Shown: positions 44,809 through 53,768, numbered from the stretch's first letter. The stretch: 64,000 bases of DNA from Caulobacter vibrioides (GCF_002858865.1 NZ_PJRR01000007.1:62001-126000), one strand, 5' to 3'. The notes: a model not told the origin generated them from the letters alone. Made by a program: numbers and translations.

Positions 44809-44846
44809 TGGAGCGCGGCAGGGGCGATCGCACCTGCCGCGCTCCA
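44809..44846. terminator. Bidirectional terminator hairpin between dctM and nitroreductase
   Basis: A 14-bp perfect stem (44809-44822 with 44833-44846) around a 10-base loop lies between the convergent genes. It lacks long T-runs but is strong enough to act on both strands. Confidence 0.65.
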
Positions 44847-44856
44847 CCAGTCGAGG

Positions 44857-45489
44857 TTACTTCACCTCGGTGACGAACTGGTCGCGCGGGCGACGGACCT
44901 TCTGCAGATTCACCAGCCAGTCGCCCTCGACCTGACGGTAGCCCAGCGGCGCGATCGTCACCGAGCGCAGGCCGCGCTCGCGGAGGCCTAGGATTTCGTC
45001 CAGAGCCTTGGGATCGAAGCCTTCCATCGGGGTCGCGTCGACACCCTCGAAGGCCGCTTGGGCCAAGGCGAGGCCGAACGCGATGTAGGCCTGGCGCGCA
45101 GCGTGCTCAAAGTTTGTCTCGGGGTCGCGCTGCGGATAGGCCGACAGAAGCATCTGGCGATAGTTTTCCCAGCCTTCGTTCCGGAACCCACGAACCTCGT
45201 TGACGAGGTCGAACATGTGGTTGATCCGCTCGGCGGTGTAGTTGTCCCAGGCCGCGAACACCAGCAGATGCGAGCCGTCGGTGATGGGGCTCTGGTTCCA
45301 GCCGATGGCCTTGATCTTCTCGCGGACCTCGGCGTTGGTGACGACAATGATCTCGAAGGGCTGCAGGCCGCTGGAGGTCGGCGCCAGTCGCGCGGCTTCC
45401 ACGATCCGCTCGACCTTGTCCTCGGAGACGACCTTGGTCGGATCCATCTTTTTGGTGGCGTAGCGCCAGTTCAGTTTTTCAAGCAGCAC
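44857..45489 (-). CDS. NAD(P)H-dependent nitroreductase family protein
   Basis: The GTG start at 45489 (VLLEKLNWRYATKKMDP) gives 210 aa, the usual NfsB-like length. LNWRYATKKMD, LAPTSSGLQPFEIIVV and the C-terminal ERGLRSVTIAPLGYR correspond to the FMN-binding and dimer segments. It reduces nitroaromatics or quinones in vitro in related proteins; the physiological substrate is unknown. Confidence 0.9.
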   Translation of the reverse strand: MLLEKLNWRYATKKMDPTKVVSEDKVERIVEAARLAPTSSGLQPFEIIVVTNAEVREKIKAIGWNQSPITDGSHLLVFAAWDNYTAERINHMFDLVNEVRGFRNEGWENYRQMLLSAYPQRDPETNFEHAARQAYIAFGLALAQAAFEGVDATPMEGFDPKALDEILGLRERGLRSVTIAPLGYRQVEGDWLVNLQKVRRPRDQFVTEVK

Positions 45490-45624
45490 AGGAAACCCTC
45501 GTTTGATCCGCGCGCAGCGGTGAGAGCTCGGATGTGGCGTCGCGGATCGAAATCGCAACCATTGCGGTTTCAAAAATCGATTGATCCGGGGTACTGACCA
45601 GGATCCTGCGCCATTGCGGCGACG

Positions 45625-46605
45625 CTAGTCCCGCAGCAACGGCAGCGAGAGCCCGGTCGCCTGGCGCGTCGCCAGCATCTCGCGGCGGAAGCGGAACAGC
45701 TCGGCCGGGCGGCCGCCGGTTTCGGCGTCCAGGCGCCCCAGGCCCTCGACCAGTTCCTCGCGCTCGACCACGCGGCGGAAGTTCTGCTTGTGCAGCGGCA
45801 CCCCGGCGATGGCCTCGACGGTGCGCTGCAGGGTCGAGAGGGTGAACTCCTCGGGCGTCAGTTCGAACACCACAGGGCGGTACTTGATCTTGCCGCGCAG
45901 GCGCGAGAGGCCCGTGGCTAGGATGCGCCGGTGGTCCGAGATCATCGGCTCGCCCAGGGCGGCGGACAGGGCGGCCGGTTCGGCGGGGTCCTGGCCGTCG
46001 GCGCGGGCGCGGTCGCGGGCGGCTTCGGGCGCCAGGCCCGCTTCGTAGAGCAGCTCGTAGCGCTCCAGCACCCGTTCCTCGTTCCAGGGCGCGCCGTCCA
46101 GGGCGAAGGCCAGGCGCGCGCGCGACCACTTGGCCGCATCGTCGGCGGCCCAGCGCTTGAGGGCGGGGGCGATGGCGTCGTCGAGCAGGGCGGGGCGGCC
46201 GGCGCGCCAGTCTTCCCAGGGGAAGAAGCGGGTCCACGGGGCCCAGGCCGTGTCGGGGGCGTCGGTGTCGACCGCCTTGGGCGTCAGGCCCAGATAGCCG
46301 ACCGAGACGACGCGCGCGGCGCCGGCCCCGACCTCGGCGCGGGGGGCGTCCCGGCCCTTGTCGCCGAAGGTGTAGAGTTGCTCGACATAGCCCAGCTGGA
46401 AGCGGGTCTGCTGGGTGACGAACGCCCGCAGGCCCAGCTCGAAGGTGCGGTGCGCTTCGGGATCGAACGGGCCGAACGGCAGGCCCGACAGCGGCGAGGC
46501 GATGTCGGTGACGGCATCGTGCGGGCGCACGGTCAGGACGACAGCCTCGCCGTCGCGGATCGCGACGACCACCGCCGACAGACCGATGACGACCGCCGTG
46601 TTCAT
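45625..46605 (-). CDS. NrtR-like protein: degenerate Nudix domain + winged HTH
   Basis: The start at 46605 gives 326 aa. The N-terminal part has the Nudix layout (VVVAIRDGEAVVLTVRP, LPFGPFDPEAHRTFELGLRAFV, QLGYVEQLYTFGD), but the REXXEEXGU catalytic box is not conserved. The C-terminal part (~240-326) is a winged helix (PEEFTLSTLQRTVEAIAGVPLHKQNFRRVV). This matches NrtR-type regulators of NAD metabolism that bind ADP-ribose or related nucleotides. No NAD biosynthesis gene is adjacent, so its targets are elsewhere or different. It follows the HD-domain gene by 10 bases. Confidence 0.8.
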   Translation of the reverse strand: MNTAVVIGLSAVVVAIRDGEAVVLTVRPHDAVTDIASPLSGLPFGPFDPEAHRTFELGLRAFVTQQTRFQLGYVEQLYTFGDKGRDAPRAEVGAGAARVVSVGYLGLTPKAVDTDAPDTAWAPWTRFFPWEDWRAGRPALLDDAIAPALKRWAADDAAKWSRARLAFALDGAPWNEERVLERYELLYEAGLAPEAARDRARADGQDPAEPAALSAALGEPMISDHRRILATGLSRLRGKIKYRPVVFELTPEEFTLSTLQRTVEAIAGVPLHKQNFRRVVEREELVEGLGRLDAETGGRPAELFRFRREMLATRQATGLSLPLLRD

Positions 46606-46615
46606 GCCGCTCCGT

Positions 46616-47299
46616 TCATTCGGTTTCGAACGCCTCGCCTGGCGCGGATTCATAGCCCGCCGCCCGTGACAATACGTGGAAGCGCTTCACATAGCGCGCC
46701 TGGGCCTCAAACGGCGCCAGGGGCGTGATCCGCAGCTCGTAGCCCGCCGGCGGTGCGCCGAAGATGGCCAGGGACTCGGCGTGCTCGAAGCCGGCCAGTT
46801 GGGTCGCCTCGAAGAAGGCGCAGGCGCGGTCGGCCTGCTTGATCAGCTTCTTGATCGGGGCGGGGGTCTTCACCGGCAGGCCAAAGCGGATGTGGATCGC
46901 GTCTTCCAGCCGGGTCTCGAAATCCTTGTAGCTGACGCCCAGCGCCGCCTTGAACGGGCTGATCATGTCGCCGATCACATATTCGCTGGCGTCGTGCAGC
47001 AAGGCCGCCAGGCGCCAGCGCGGCTCCAGGTCCGGCTTGATGTGCGCGGCGATCTCCTCGACCACCAGGCTGTGCTGGGCGACCGAGAAGCCGTGATCGC
47101 CCACGGTCTGCCCATTCCAGCGCGCCACGCGCGCCAGACCATGGGCGATGTCCTCGATCTCGATGTCCATCGGCGACGGGTCGAGCAGATCGAGCCGTCG
47201 TCCGGAGAGCATCCTTTGCCATGCGCGGGGCGGTCCGCCCCGATGCAGCCCTTTGGCCACGTGTTCGTTCCTCACGATGAAGTCGGTTGACTGGCGCAT
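46616..47299 (-). CDS. HD-domain phosphohydrolase (YfbR-like)
   Basis: The start at 47299 gives 227 aa; longer frames upstream overlap the divergent universal stress gene. Metal-binding residues are seen in FSVAQHSLVV, ALLHDASEYVIGD (HD pair) and KQADRACAFFEATQ. The family includes 5'-deoxynucleotidases and other nucleotide phosphatases. Its coupling to the NrtR-like gene hints at nucleotide salvage or repair; the substrate is inferred. Confidence 0.83.
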   Translation of the reverse strand: MRQSTDFIVRNEHVAKGLHRGGPPRAWQRMLSGRRLDLLDPSPMDIEIEDIAHGLARVARWNGQTVGDHGFSVAQHSLVVEEIAAHIKPDLEPRWRLAALLHDASEYVIGDMISPFKAALGVSYKDFETRLEDAIHIRFGLPVKTPAPIKKLIKQADRACAFFEATQLAGFEHAESLAIFGAPPAGYELRITPLAPFEAQARYVKRFHVLSRAAGYESAPGEAFETE

Positions 47300-47302
47300 C
47301 GG

Positions 47303-47316
47303 TTGAGAAAGATCAA
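47303..47316. promoter_or_regulatory. FixK-type box upstream of universal stress protein
   Basis: TTGAG-AAAG-ATCAA fits TTGA-N6-TCAA and differs from TTGAY-N4-RTCAA at one base. It ends 50 bases before the start codon. Universal stress genes are frequent FixK/Fnr targets. Confidence 0.6.
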
Positions 47317-47366
47317 TGTGGGCGTCGCCGTCATCTGTGGAAATGCCCTCGAAAGGGAGTTCGATC

Positions 47367-48179
47367 ATGAGTTGGGCGAGAATTATGGTTCCGCTGGCCG
47401 GAACCCCGAACGACCAAGGTGTTTTGACCTCCGCCGCAACCTTGGCGGCCGCCTTCAACGCAGAACTGGCCTGCGTCCATGCTCCCGCTGACATGGCCGA
47501 TCTGATGCCGTGGATGGGCGAGGGCTTTATGGGCGGGGTGCAGGTCACCGCTCTGGAGAGCCTGAAGGAGGCCGCGCAGGAAGGCGCCAAGACCGTCGGC
47601 AAGATGGCCGCCGGTCTCGGCTATGGGCGCACCCGCGTTATCAGCCTGGACTCGCCCGTTTGGGCGGGCCTGGCGATGGAGGGCCGGCTGTCCGACGTCA
47701 TCGTGTTCGACGACGCCGCCGCGCGCGGGAAGGGGCCCCTGGCGGAGTCCTTCCAGCAGCTGGTCGCCGACGAGCAGCGCCCCATCCTGGTCGCGCGTCC
47801 CGGCTTTAGGACCGATGGCGTCGCCCTGATCGCCTGGGATGGCGGCAAGGAGGCCAGTCGGGCGGTGCGGACGGCCTTGCCTCTGTTGGAAAAGGCCAGC
47901 GCTGTGGTCGTGGCCGGAGCTCCGGCGGCGTCGTCGCGCGCCTTCGAGTTGGATCGCCTTGTCGAATTCCTCGCCGCGCGCGGGGTCAAGGCCGGCGTGC
48001 GGGCGCTCGAAGGAAGCGGTGACGCCGGCTCGCTTCTGCTGGGCGCGGCCAAGGACGTGAACGCCAACCTCCTGGTCGCCGGTGCGTTCGGTCACCCGCG
48101 ACTGCAGGAGTTCATCTTCGGGGGCACGACCAGAACCTTGCTGAACAGCGACGGTCCGTCCCTGTTCCTGTCGCACTAG
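47367..48179 (+). CDS. Universal stress protein (UspA family)
   Basis: The 270-aa protein starts at ATG 47367 behind a good AAAGGGAG. It is about double the length of a single Usp domain. The C-terminal half keeps the nucleotide-loop pattern LLVAGAFGHPRLQEFIFGGTTRTLL (G-x2-G-x9-G-T); the N-terminal half (IMVPLAGTPNDQGVLTSAATLAA) is degenerate. A FixK-like box lies upstream, suggesting induction at low oxygen. A small gene follows after 31 bases. Confidence 0.88.
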   Translation: MSWARIMVPLAGTPNDQGVLTSAATLAAAFNAELACVHAPADMADLMPWMGEGFMGGVQVTALESLKEAAQEGAKTVGKMAAGLGYGRTRVISLDSPVWAGLAMEGRLSDVIVFDDAAARGKGPLAESFQQLVADEQRPILVARPGFRTDGVALIAWDGGKEASRAVRTALPLLEKASAVVVAGAPAASSRAFELDRLVEFLAARGVKAGVRALEGSGDAGSLLLGAAKDVNANLLVAGAFGHPRLQEFIFGGTTRTLLNSDGPSLFLSH

Positions 48180-48210
48180 ATTATTGAAATCATAAAAGAA
48201 AGGGAGGCTT

Positions 48211-48585
48211 ATGTCTCTTTCCCGGATCGTCATGCGCCTGGCGCGCAATCCCGGCACAGAGTTCGCCGGCGGCGACGACCATCGTGGCTACGCCCTGACC
48301 GCGCCGCTCACCGAGGACGGCCATATCGATGAGGGCGAGTACGCCAAGCTCAAGGCGTCCTGCAGCGTCCGCCGGTTTGCGCCCGACGAGGACGCGGTCG
48401 ATGGTCGCCTGAACAAGCGCGGCCAGCGCTGGTTCTTCGACTATGACGCCGCCGACGAGGCGGACGACGAGCCGCTGCATCGCCTGGGCGAGCACCGGTT
48501 CGCGCTCGGCGAATATGTCACCGTCACGGACGAGGACGGCCGTCCGCTGACCTACAAGGTGATGGAGGTCGCGCCGCTACAGTAG
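48211..48585 (+). CDS. Small acidic protein of unknown function
   Basis: The 124-aa product starts behind a strong AGGGAGG. It is acidic and beta-rich, with YALTAPLTEDGHIDEGEY and RGQRWFFDYDAADEADDEP, and ends in a region like a small fold-closing strand (YVTVTDEDGRPLTYKVMEV). I recognise no named family, though such proteins occur next to stress genes in Alphaproteobacteria. It is 31 bases after the universal stress gene and probably co-induced. Confidence 0.75.
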   Translation: MSLSRIVMRLARNPGTEFAGGDDHRGYALTAPLTEDGHIDEGEYAKLKASCSVRRFAPDEDAVDGRLNKRGQRWFFDYDAADEADDEPLHRLGEHRFALGEYVTVTDEDGRPLTYKVMEVAPLQ

Positions 48586-48602
48586 GCGTGGAAAGCCCTC
48601 TT

Positions 48603-48677
48603 CCTTCGACAAGCTCAGGATGAGGATTTCGTGTGAACCGGGGCTGACAGCCGCCCTCACCCTGAGCTTGTCGAAGG
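48603..48677. repeat. Palindromic intergenic repeat (CTTCGACAAGCTCAGGATGAGG type)
   Basis: Two 23-base arms (48603-48625 and 48655-48677) are inverted repeats with one mismatch around a 29-base spacer. The CTTCGACAAGCTCAG core is a widespread intergenic repeat in Alphaproteobacteria. It lies between convergent genes and may also terminate transcription. Confidence 0.75.
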
Positions 48678-48719
48678 GCGAGCGCGTTTCTGGCGGCGAA
48701 CCGGGCCCCTGGCGCCGGC

Positions 48720-49535
48720 TCAGCCGCCGACGTTGTGGCGGACGAGCGCCTTCATGTCCTTGAACAGGTCATGGTCGTCGGTGTTGCGGTTCTTGGCCTT
48801 GACCACCGCAACGGCCAGGGGGCCGCCTTTGGGGCCGCGGGCCTCGTAGCCCGCCACGCGGTAACCGTTCGGCGCCTTGTCATTGGCCAGGATCAGCGTG
48901 GAGCGCACCGCATCGCCGCTCTTTGAGGCGCGGATTTCTGCGCCATTGTCGTTGGCCTTGATGGTGACGTCGCCCTCTTGGGCGTCCTGGGCGTTGACAT
49001 TGACCGAGGCCTGACCGCCGTCAGTCTTGATGTTGACGTTCTTGTTGACCTTCACCTCGGCGGTCTCGCCATCGCTGTTGATCGTCAGGTGGCCGATGCG
49101 GATGTCAGCGGTGTCGCCATGGGCGTCGATGTGTACGCCCGGCAGGTGGATGCTGGTCTTGTTTTTGCCGTCCTTGCCGCCCTGGGCTTCAGGAGGCTTG
49201 GCTGGCGCTGAAGGAGTCGGAATCACGCCCTTCAGTTCAGCCTCGATGGGAGCCAGGGCGGCCTCGGCGTCGCCGCCGTTCAGGCGAACAAGGCGCAGAT
49301 CGACCGTTCCCTCACTCGAGGTGTACGAACACGACTGTCCGTCAGCGGCGGCGCTGATCCGAGTGAGCCCGCCCTGGCGCTCGGGACAATCCAGGCGCTC
49401 GATGGCACGGATGGCGTCCCGACCCAGGTGGGGCTCAGCGCGGTGATCCTTGTCGGACGCCGCAGGCTGACAAGCGCTCAAGGCTGCGCCCACGCCGATC
49501 AGCAGCGTCGCAAACCGCCAGTTCGAATGACGCAT
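48720..49535 (-). CDS. Putative lipoprotein with beta-repeat central region
   Basis: The 271-aa protein has a lipoprotein signal (GAALSAC, Cys ~22). The central part (~120-200) is made of short strand repeats such as IHLPGVHIDAHGD, ADIRIGHLTINSDGE, AEVKVNKNVNIKTDGG and VTIKANDNG, like the beta-helix of DUF4097/adhesin-like proteins. The N-terminal CxxC-free pair Cys (LDCPERQ, QSCSYTS) may form a disulfide. Function unknown. Confidence 0.75.
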   Translation of the reverse strand: MRHSNWRFATLLIGVGAALSACQPAASDKDHRAEPHLGRDAIRAIERLDCPERQGGLTRISAAADGQSCSYTSSEGTVDLRLVRLNGGDAEAALAPIEAELKGVIPTPSAPAKPPEAQGGKDGKNKTSIHLPGVHIDAHGDTADIRIGHLTINSDGETAEVKVNKNVNIKTDGGQASVNVNAQDAQEGDVTIKANDNGAEIRASKSGDAVRSTLILANDKAPNGYRVAGYEARGPKGGPLAVAVVKAKNRNTDDHDLFKDMKALVRHNVGG

Positions 49536-49633
49536 GGTGTTTCCTCGGCCGTCCCCTGATGGGCGGGAAGGTGGCCGCGCGTCTGGCGCGCGTCCAGTGA
49601 AATCCCGGTAACGGCCGTTTCGCCGCGGACGCC

Positions 49634-50503
49634 TTACTGGCCCGGACGAGCGCCCGAGCCTTCGCGGCGGGCGAGGAACGCCAGACGTTCGAACAGATGG
49701 ACGTCCTGCTCGTTTTTCAGCAGCGCGCCATGCAGCGGCGGGATTAGCTTGGTCGGATCCTTCTCGCGCAGGACCTGATCGTCGATATCCTCGACGAGCA
49801 GCAGCTTCAGCCAGTCCAGCAGTTCCGAGGTCGAGGGTTTCTTCTTCAGGCCCGGCACCTTGCGCATGTCGTAGAAGATGCGCAGCGCCTCGGCGACCAG
49901 CTTCTGCTTGATGCCCGGGAAGTGGACATCGACGATGGCCTGCATCGTCTCGGCTTCCGGGAAGCGGATATAGTGGAAGAAGCAGCGGCGCAGGAAGGCG
50001 TCAGGCAGTTCCTTCTCGTTGTTCGAGGTGATGATCATCACCGGCCGCACCTTGGCCTTGATGGTCTCGCCGGTCTCGTAGACGAAGAACTCCATGCGAT
50101 CGAGCTCCTGCAGGAGGTCGTTCGGGAATTCGATATCGGCCTTGTCGATCTCGTCGATCAGCAGCACCGGGCGCACGTCGCTCTCGAAGGCCTCCCAGAG
50201 CTTGCCCTTCTTGATGTAGTTCTTGACGTCCTTGACGCGCTCGTCGCCCAGCTGGCTGTCGCGCAGGCGGGTGACGGCGTCGTATTCGTAGAGGCCCTGC
50301 TGGGCCTTGGTCGTCGACTTGATGTGCCAGGTGATCAGCGGCGCGCCCATCGCCTTGGCGACCTCATAGGCCAGGACGGTCTTGCCGGTGCCCGGCTCGC
50401 CCTTGATCAGAAGCGGGCGCTCCAGCGCCACGGCGGCGTTGACCGCGACCTTCAGGTCGTCGGTGGCCACATAGTCGGAAGTACCTTCGAAGCGCTGGCT
50501 CAT
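49634..50503 (-). CDS. MoxR-family AAA+ ATPase
   Basis: The 289-aa protein has Walker A GEPGTGKT (~36-43), Walker B VLLIDEIDKAD, sensor 1 MIITSNNEKELPDAFLRRCF and the arginine-finger region. MoxR ATPases act as chaperones that insert metals or activate partners carrying VWA domains. The usual VWA partner (CoxE-like) is not in the window, at least not next to it on either side. Confidence 0.92.
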   Translation of the reverse strand: MSQRFEGTSDYVATDDLKVAVNAAVALERPLLIKGEPGTGKTVLAYEVAKAMGAPLITWHIKSTTKAQQGLYEYDAVTRLRDSQLGDERVKDVKNYIKKGKLWEAFESDVRPVLLIDEIDKADIEFPNDLLQELDRMEFFVYETGETIKAKVRPVMIITSNNEKELPDAFLRRCFFHYIRFPEAETMQAIVDVHFPGIKQKLVAEALRIFYDMRKVPGLKKKPSTSELLDWLKLLLVEDIDDQVLREKDPTKLIPPLHGALLKNEQDVHLFERLAFLARREGSGARPGQ

Positions 50504-50611
50504 GCCTATCTCCGCCGGAATCGGATCCGGTTCGAACAGTTGTTCAAATTTAGCGGATCAAACTACCGGCGCTCGCGCGCTTGGCAAGGGTGTCGATAGG
50601 GAAGGTGGCGT

Positions 50612-51202
50612 TCAGGCCGCGCGGCAGGTGAGATCGGGGATCGCGTAACCCTTGGTGCGCAGGCGCTCGGCCATGGCGTCGCGTCGGGCGGCCCAGTCGC
50701 TGGCCAGCAGCCCCAGGCCGATCACATCGACCTCGTGGCCCTGCTTCATCACATGTTGCCGGAACAGCGCCTCGCGCTGGAAGCCGTACAGTTCGTGCAG
50801 CCGCCAGACGCTCTCGTTCGAGATCAGCACCTCGCACCACAGCTTGTTCAGGTGCAGTTGGTTGAACACGTATTCGATGATCTGGAACTCGACGAATGAT
50901 CCAACGCCGAGGCCGCGCACCTTGGGGCTGGCCAGATAGTAGGCCCAGGCGCAACGACGGTGAACGAGATCGATATCGGCCAGATTGGCCAGACCCACGG
51001 GCTCGCCGTCGGCCTCAATGATCCAATAGCGTCGGCGCGGATCGTGCCGCGCGACATCGAACCAGTGGTCGTGCTCCTCGTGGCCGATCTTGTGGTCGGA
51101 GTACATATAGGCCGAGACGTCCGGGCTGTTGCGCCAGATCAGAAGCCTCTCGCGATCGCTCTCGACGAGATTCCGCAGTCTCACCGCCACCATGGTCCTC
51201 AT
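50612..51202 (-). CDS. flmH: PseH-like GNAT acetyltransferase, flagellin modification (FlmH)
   Basis: The start at 51202 (or ATG 51193) gives 196 aa. The GNAT fold is seen in VRLRNLVESDRERLLIWRNSPDVSAYMYSD, acetyl-CoA loop SPKVRGLGVGSFVEF and the late NESVWRLHELYGFQREA. PseH enzymes acetylate UDP-4-amino-sugars on the way to pseudaminic acid, the flagellin glycan of Caulobacter. It lies downstream of flmG on the same strand, matching the known flmGH pair. A second GNAT of similar type is at 57820, so which is FlmH is not fully certain. Confidence 0.78.
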   Translation of the reverse strand: MRTMVAVRLRNLVESDRERLLIWRNSPDVSAYMYSDHKIGHEEHDHWFDVARHDPRRRYWIIEADGEPVGLANLADIDLVHRRCAWAYYLASPKVRGLGVGSFVEFQIIEYVFNQLHLNKLWCEVLISNESVWRLHELYGFQREALFRQHVMKQGHEVDVIGLGLLASDWAARRDAMAERLRTKGYAIPDLTCRAA

Positions 51203-51353
51203 CCTGAACCCTCGCGCTGTCGGCGGTTCGGGGTTCGGGCCAGGAACACGCCGCCAAACGCTGTTGCGAACAGTCGAGGCAAAGCCCCGACCGCGCACCA
51301 GTCTGTCGCGTCCGACGGGGCAGGCTTTGATCCGTCTCAAGTAGGGCGGGCGG

Positions 51354-53144
51354 TCAGGATGCGGCGAAATCGCGCAGAGCGGCGGCGACGCGACCCATGG
51401 TCGGTTCCCAGACCCCGTACTGCTCGGTGACGAAGCAGCGAACGCTCGGATACCAGGGGTAATAGTCGGTGCCGAGGCGGGTCCAGGACGAGGCGCCGGT
51501 CAGCATGAAGATCGGCGTCCCCACCGCACCGGCCAGATTGATCGTGGCGTTGGAGAACCCGATCACCAGGTCCACCGCCGCGCAGAGAGCGGCCACGTCG
51601 TCGAGGTCGGCCTTCAGATCAATGCCTTCCGGCTGCCAGATCTCCACGCCCAGCTCTTGCTTGGCGAAGGCGATCTCTTCCTCGCAGTCGCCATACTGCA
51701 GGTTCACGAACACCAGGCCTGGCGTGTGCAAAACCGGCTCCCACAGGTGGAAGGGCGAAAACTGCCGCGCGCGTTCCGCGTTCAGTTTCAGGCTCTTCCA
51801 GAGCAGGCCGACTTTCGGGCCGGGGCCAAGCTTCTCGAGCTCGGCCTTCCAGTGGGCCACCCGCGCCGGATCCGGCTGCAGGAAGGCGTTGCGCTTGGGA
51901 AACGCCTCGGCGGTGGGGCGAAGGCTCGGCAGGAAGTCGCCGATGGCCGCCCAATAGTCGAAGCGGTCCCAGTTCTCGATATAGGGCGCGGCCCGGAACA
52001 CGCGGCCTTCGTAGGCGATCGTACGGTGGGCGGTCACCTCGACCTTCGGGAAGGTGCGCTCGAACAGCGGTGCCAGACGGCGCTCGACCGCCAGGGACAG
52101 GAAGCCGTCTGGGCCCAAGGCTTCGACGATGTCGGGCAACATGTTAGCGAACATCACCTCGTCGCCCAGGCCCTGCTCGGTGGTGATCATCAAGCGCTTG
52201 CCTTTGAGGTCCTGTCCTGACCAGCGGACGCCAGGAATTTGGAACCGAGGCGCGTCGCTCAGCGCCGGCGAGAAGCGTGACTCATAAGCCTCCCAGCCTT
52301 CGCCGACGCGGCCTAGAGCCAGTAGAATCGTGGCGCGGGCGAACTGCATCATCGCCAGATCTTCCGGCGAGCCGGGGCTGCGCATGGCGGCTTCGCAATC
52401 GGCCAGCGCGGCCTCTATCTCGCCCAGATCGAGCCTGGCGAAGGCGCGGTTGTGATAGGCTTTCGAAAAGTCGGGCGCGAGGCGCAGGGACTCGTCGAAG
52501 AACACGATCGAGCCCGCCGCGTCGCCGATATTGCAAAGCACCGTGCCCAGCGTGTTCCACAGCACCGCAGCCTCGGGGTTGGCGCCCAGGGCGGCCTTGA
52601 GGACTTCGATGGCTTCGCTTTCGCGATTAAGCTCGCGCAGGGCGCACGCCAGGTTGTTGGCGCCCTCGACATCGTCGGGCCGAGCGAGACGGTAGTGTGC
52701 GAAGAACTTGGCCGCCAGCTCCGGCATGTTCATGCGGAAGGCCAAGCGGCCCAGGTCGCCGGCGACGGGGCCATGGTCGGGCAGCAGAGCCAGCGCGGCT
52801 TCATAGGCCCGCAGCGAGGAGGCGAAATCGCCGGTCTTCTCGCGTGCAATCGCCAGGATGTGCCAGGCTAGGCCCAGTCGCTCGTCCTTCTCCAGCAGCT
52901 TCAGGGCCAGCTTGTCGGCCTTGGCGTAGTCCTGCAGTTGCACGGCCTGGATCGCGCGCGCCAAGTGCTTGGCGTTGTCGACGTTCTTGGTGTCCTGCGC
53001 CGCCCGATTCAGGCGCTCCAGCGCCTCGGCGGACGCCGAATCGCCCATGGCGTCGGCGATAACACTGGGGTGGATGCCCGAAGCGCCGACATCGGCCTGG
53101 GCCAGGACGCTTGCCGAGGATTCCAGGGCGCTTTTACGGGACAT
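51354..53144 (-). CDS. flmG: FlmG: TPR + glycosyltransferase, flagellin glycosylation
   Basis: The 596-aa protein has TPR repeats over ~60-290 (e.g. AYHNRAFARLDLGEIEAALADCEAAM) and a GT-B-like C-terminal domain (~310-590) with LKGKRLMITTEQGLGDEVMFANML, GPKVGLLWKSLKLNAERARQF and the donor-site segment VDLVIGFSNATINLAGAVGTPIFMLTG. FlmG attaches a pseudaminic-type sugar to flagellins in Caulobacter, the TPR part binding flagellin. It is divergent from flbT. Confidence 0.9.
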   Translation of the reverse strand: MSRKSALESSASVLAQADVGASGIHPSVIADAMGDSASAEALERLNRAAQDTKNVDNAKHLARAIQAVQLQDYAKADKLALKLLEKDERLGLAWHILAIAREKTGDFASSLRAYEAALALLPDHGPVAGDLGRLAFRMNMPELAAKFFAHYRLARPDDVEGANNLACALRELNRESEAIEVLKAALGANPEAAVLWNTLGTVLCNIGDAAGSIVFFDESLRLAPDFSKAYHNRAFARLDLGEIEAALADCEAAMRSPGSPEDLAMMQFARATILLALGRVGEGWEAYESRFSPALSDAPRFQIPGVRWSGQDLKGKRLMITTEQGLGDEVMFANMLPDIVEALGPDGFLSLAVERRLAPLFERTFPKVEVTAHRTIAYEGRVFRAAPYIENWDRFDYWAAIGDFLPSLRPTAEAFPKRNAFLQPDPARVAHWKAELEKLGPGPKVGLLWKSLKLNAERARQFSPFHLWEPVLHTPGLVFVNLQYGDCEEEIAFAKQELGVEIWQPEGIDLKADLDDVAALCAAVDLVIGFSNATINLAGAVGTPIFMLTGASSWTRLGTDYYPWYPSVRCFVTEQYGVWEPTMGRVAAALRDFAAS

Positions 53145-53167
53145 GGCGGAGGCCTTAGACTTTGCTG

Positions 53168-53207
53168 TTAACCATGTTTTGAGGCGCTATGCTTAACTGA
53201 GTCCTAA
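53168..53207. promoter_or_regulatory. CtrA-type sites in the flmG-flbT divergent region
   Basis: A TTAACCAT half-site (53168-53175) and a TTAA-N7-CTAA near-full box (53193-53207) lie between flmG and flbT. The CtrA consensus is TTAA-N7-TTAA, so the second has one mismatch. CtrA is the cell-cycle activator of Caulobacter flagellar genes. Confidence 0.5.
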
Positions 53208-53342
53208 GCTGCGTCTTACGGTCGCAAGCGCGGTCGTTCGGGGTGGCAAGGTGGCGTTAACACGTGTTCGCCTAGCTTGCTGTCCAAGCCGCCGCCCTGG
53301 CGGATCTGGGCTCGCAGCGTCAACGAAAGGGAGCGGCATCAA

Positions 53343-53768
53343 GTGCCTTTGAAGCTGTCGCTGAAGCCTGGGGAAAAGTTCGTTCTTAACGGCGCTGTCG
53401 TGCAGAACGGGGATCGACGCGGTGTTCTGGTTCTCCAGAACAAGGCGTCCGTCCTTCGGGAGAAGGACATCATGCAACCGGATCAGGTGACGACGCCTGC
53501 GCGTCACATCTATTTTCCGGTGATGATGATGTATCTCGACGAGGTCGGGGCGGAGAAATTTTACGAGGAATTCGCTACGCGCCTTAACGAATTCATGGGC
53601 GTTGTGCGGAATCCTGTGGTCCTCCAGGACTGCATCGCCATCTCCAAGCACGTGATGGCGCGAGAATACTACAAGGCTCTGATGTTGAGCCGGAAGCTTA
53701 TCGAGTACGAAGACGAGAGGTTGGGGCATGTCTCTTCGGGCGTATCAGCAGGCGGCGACGCGGGCTGA
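53343..53768 (+). CDS. flbT: FlbT: flagellin mRNA translation repressor
   Basis: The GTG start at 53343 gives 141 aa beginning [19 protein letters not shown], the family N-terminus; the upstream frame is not conserved in character. [15 protein letters not shown] and [14 protein letters not shown] are other family segments. In Caulobacter FlbT binds the 5' region of flagellin mRNA and destabilises it until the hook is complete. It overlaps flaF by 41 bases. A strong Shine-Dalgarno (GAAAGGGAG) precedes the start. Confidence 0.93.
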
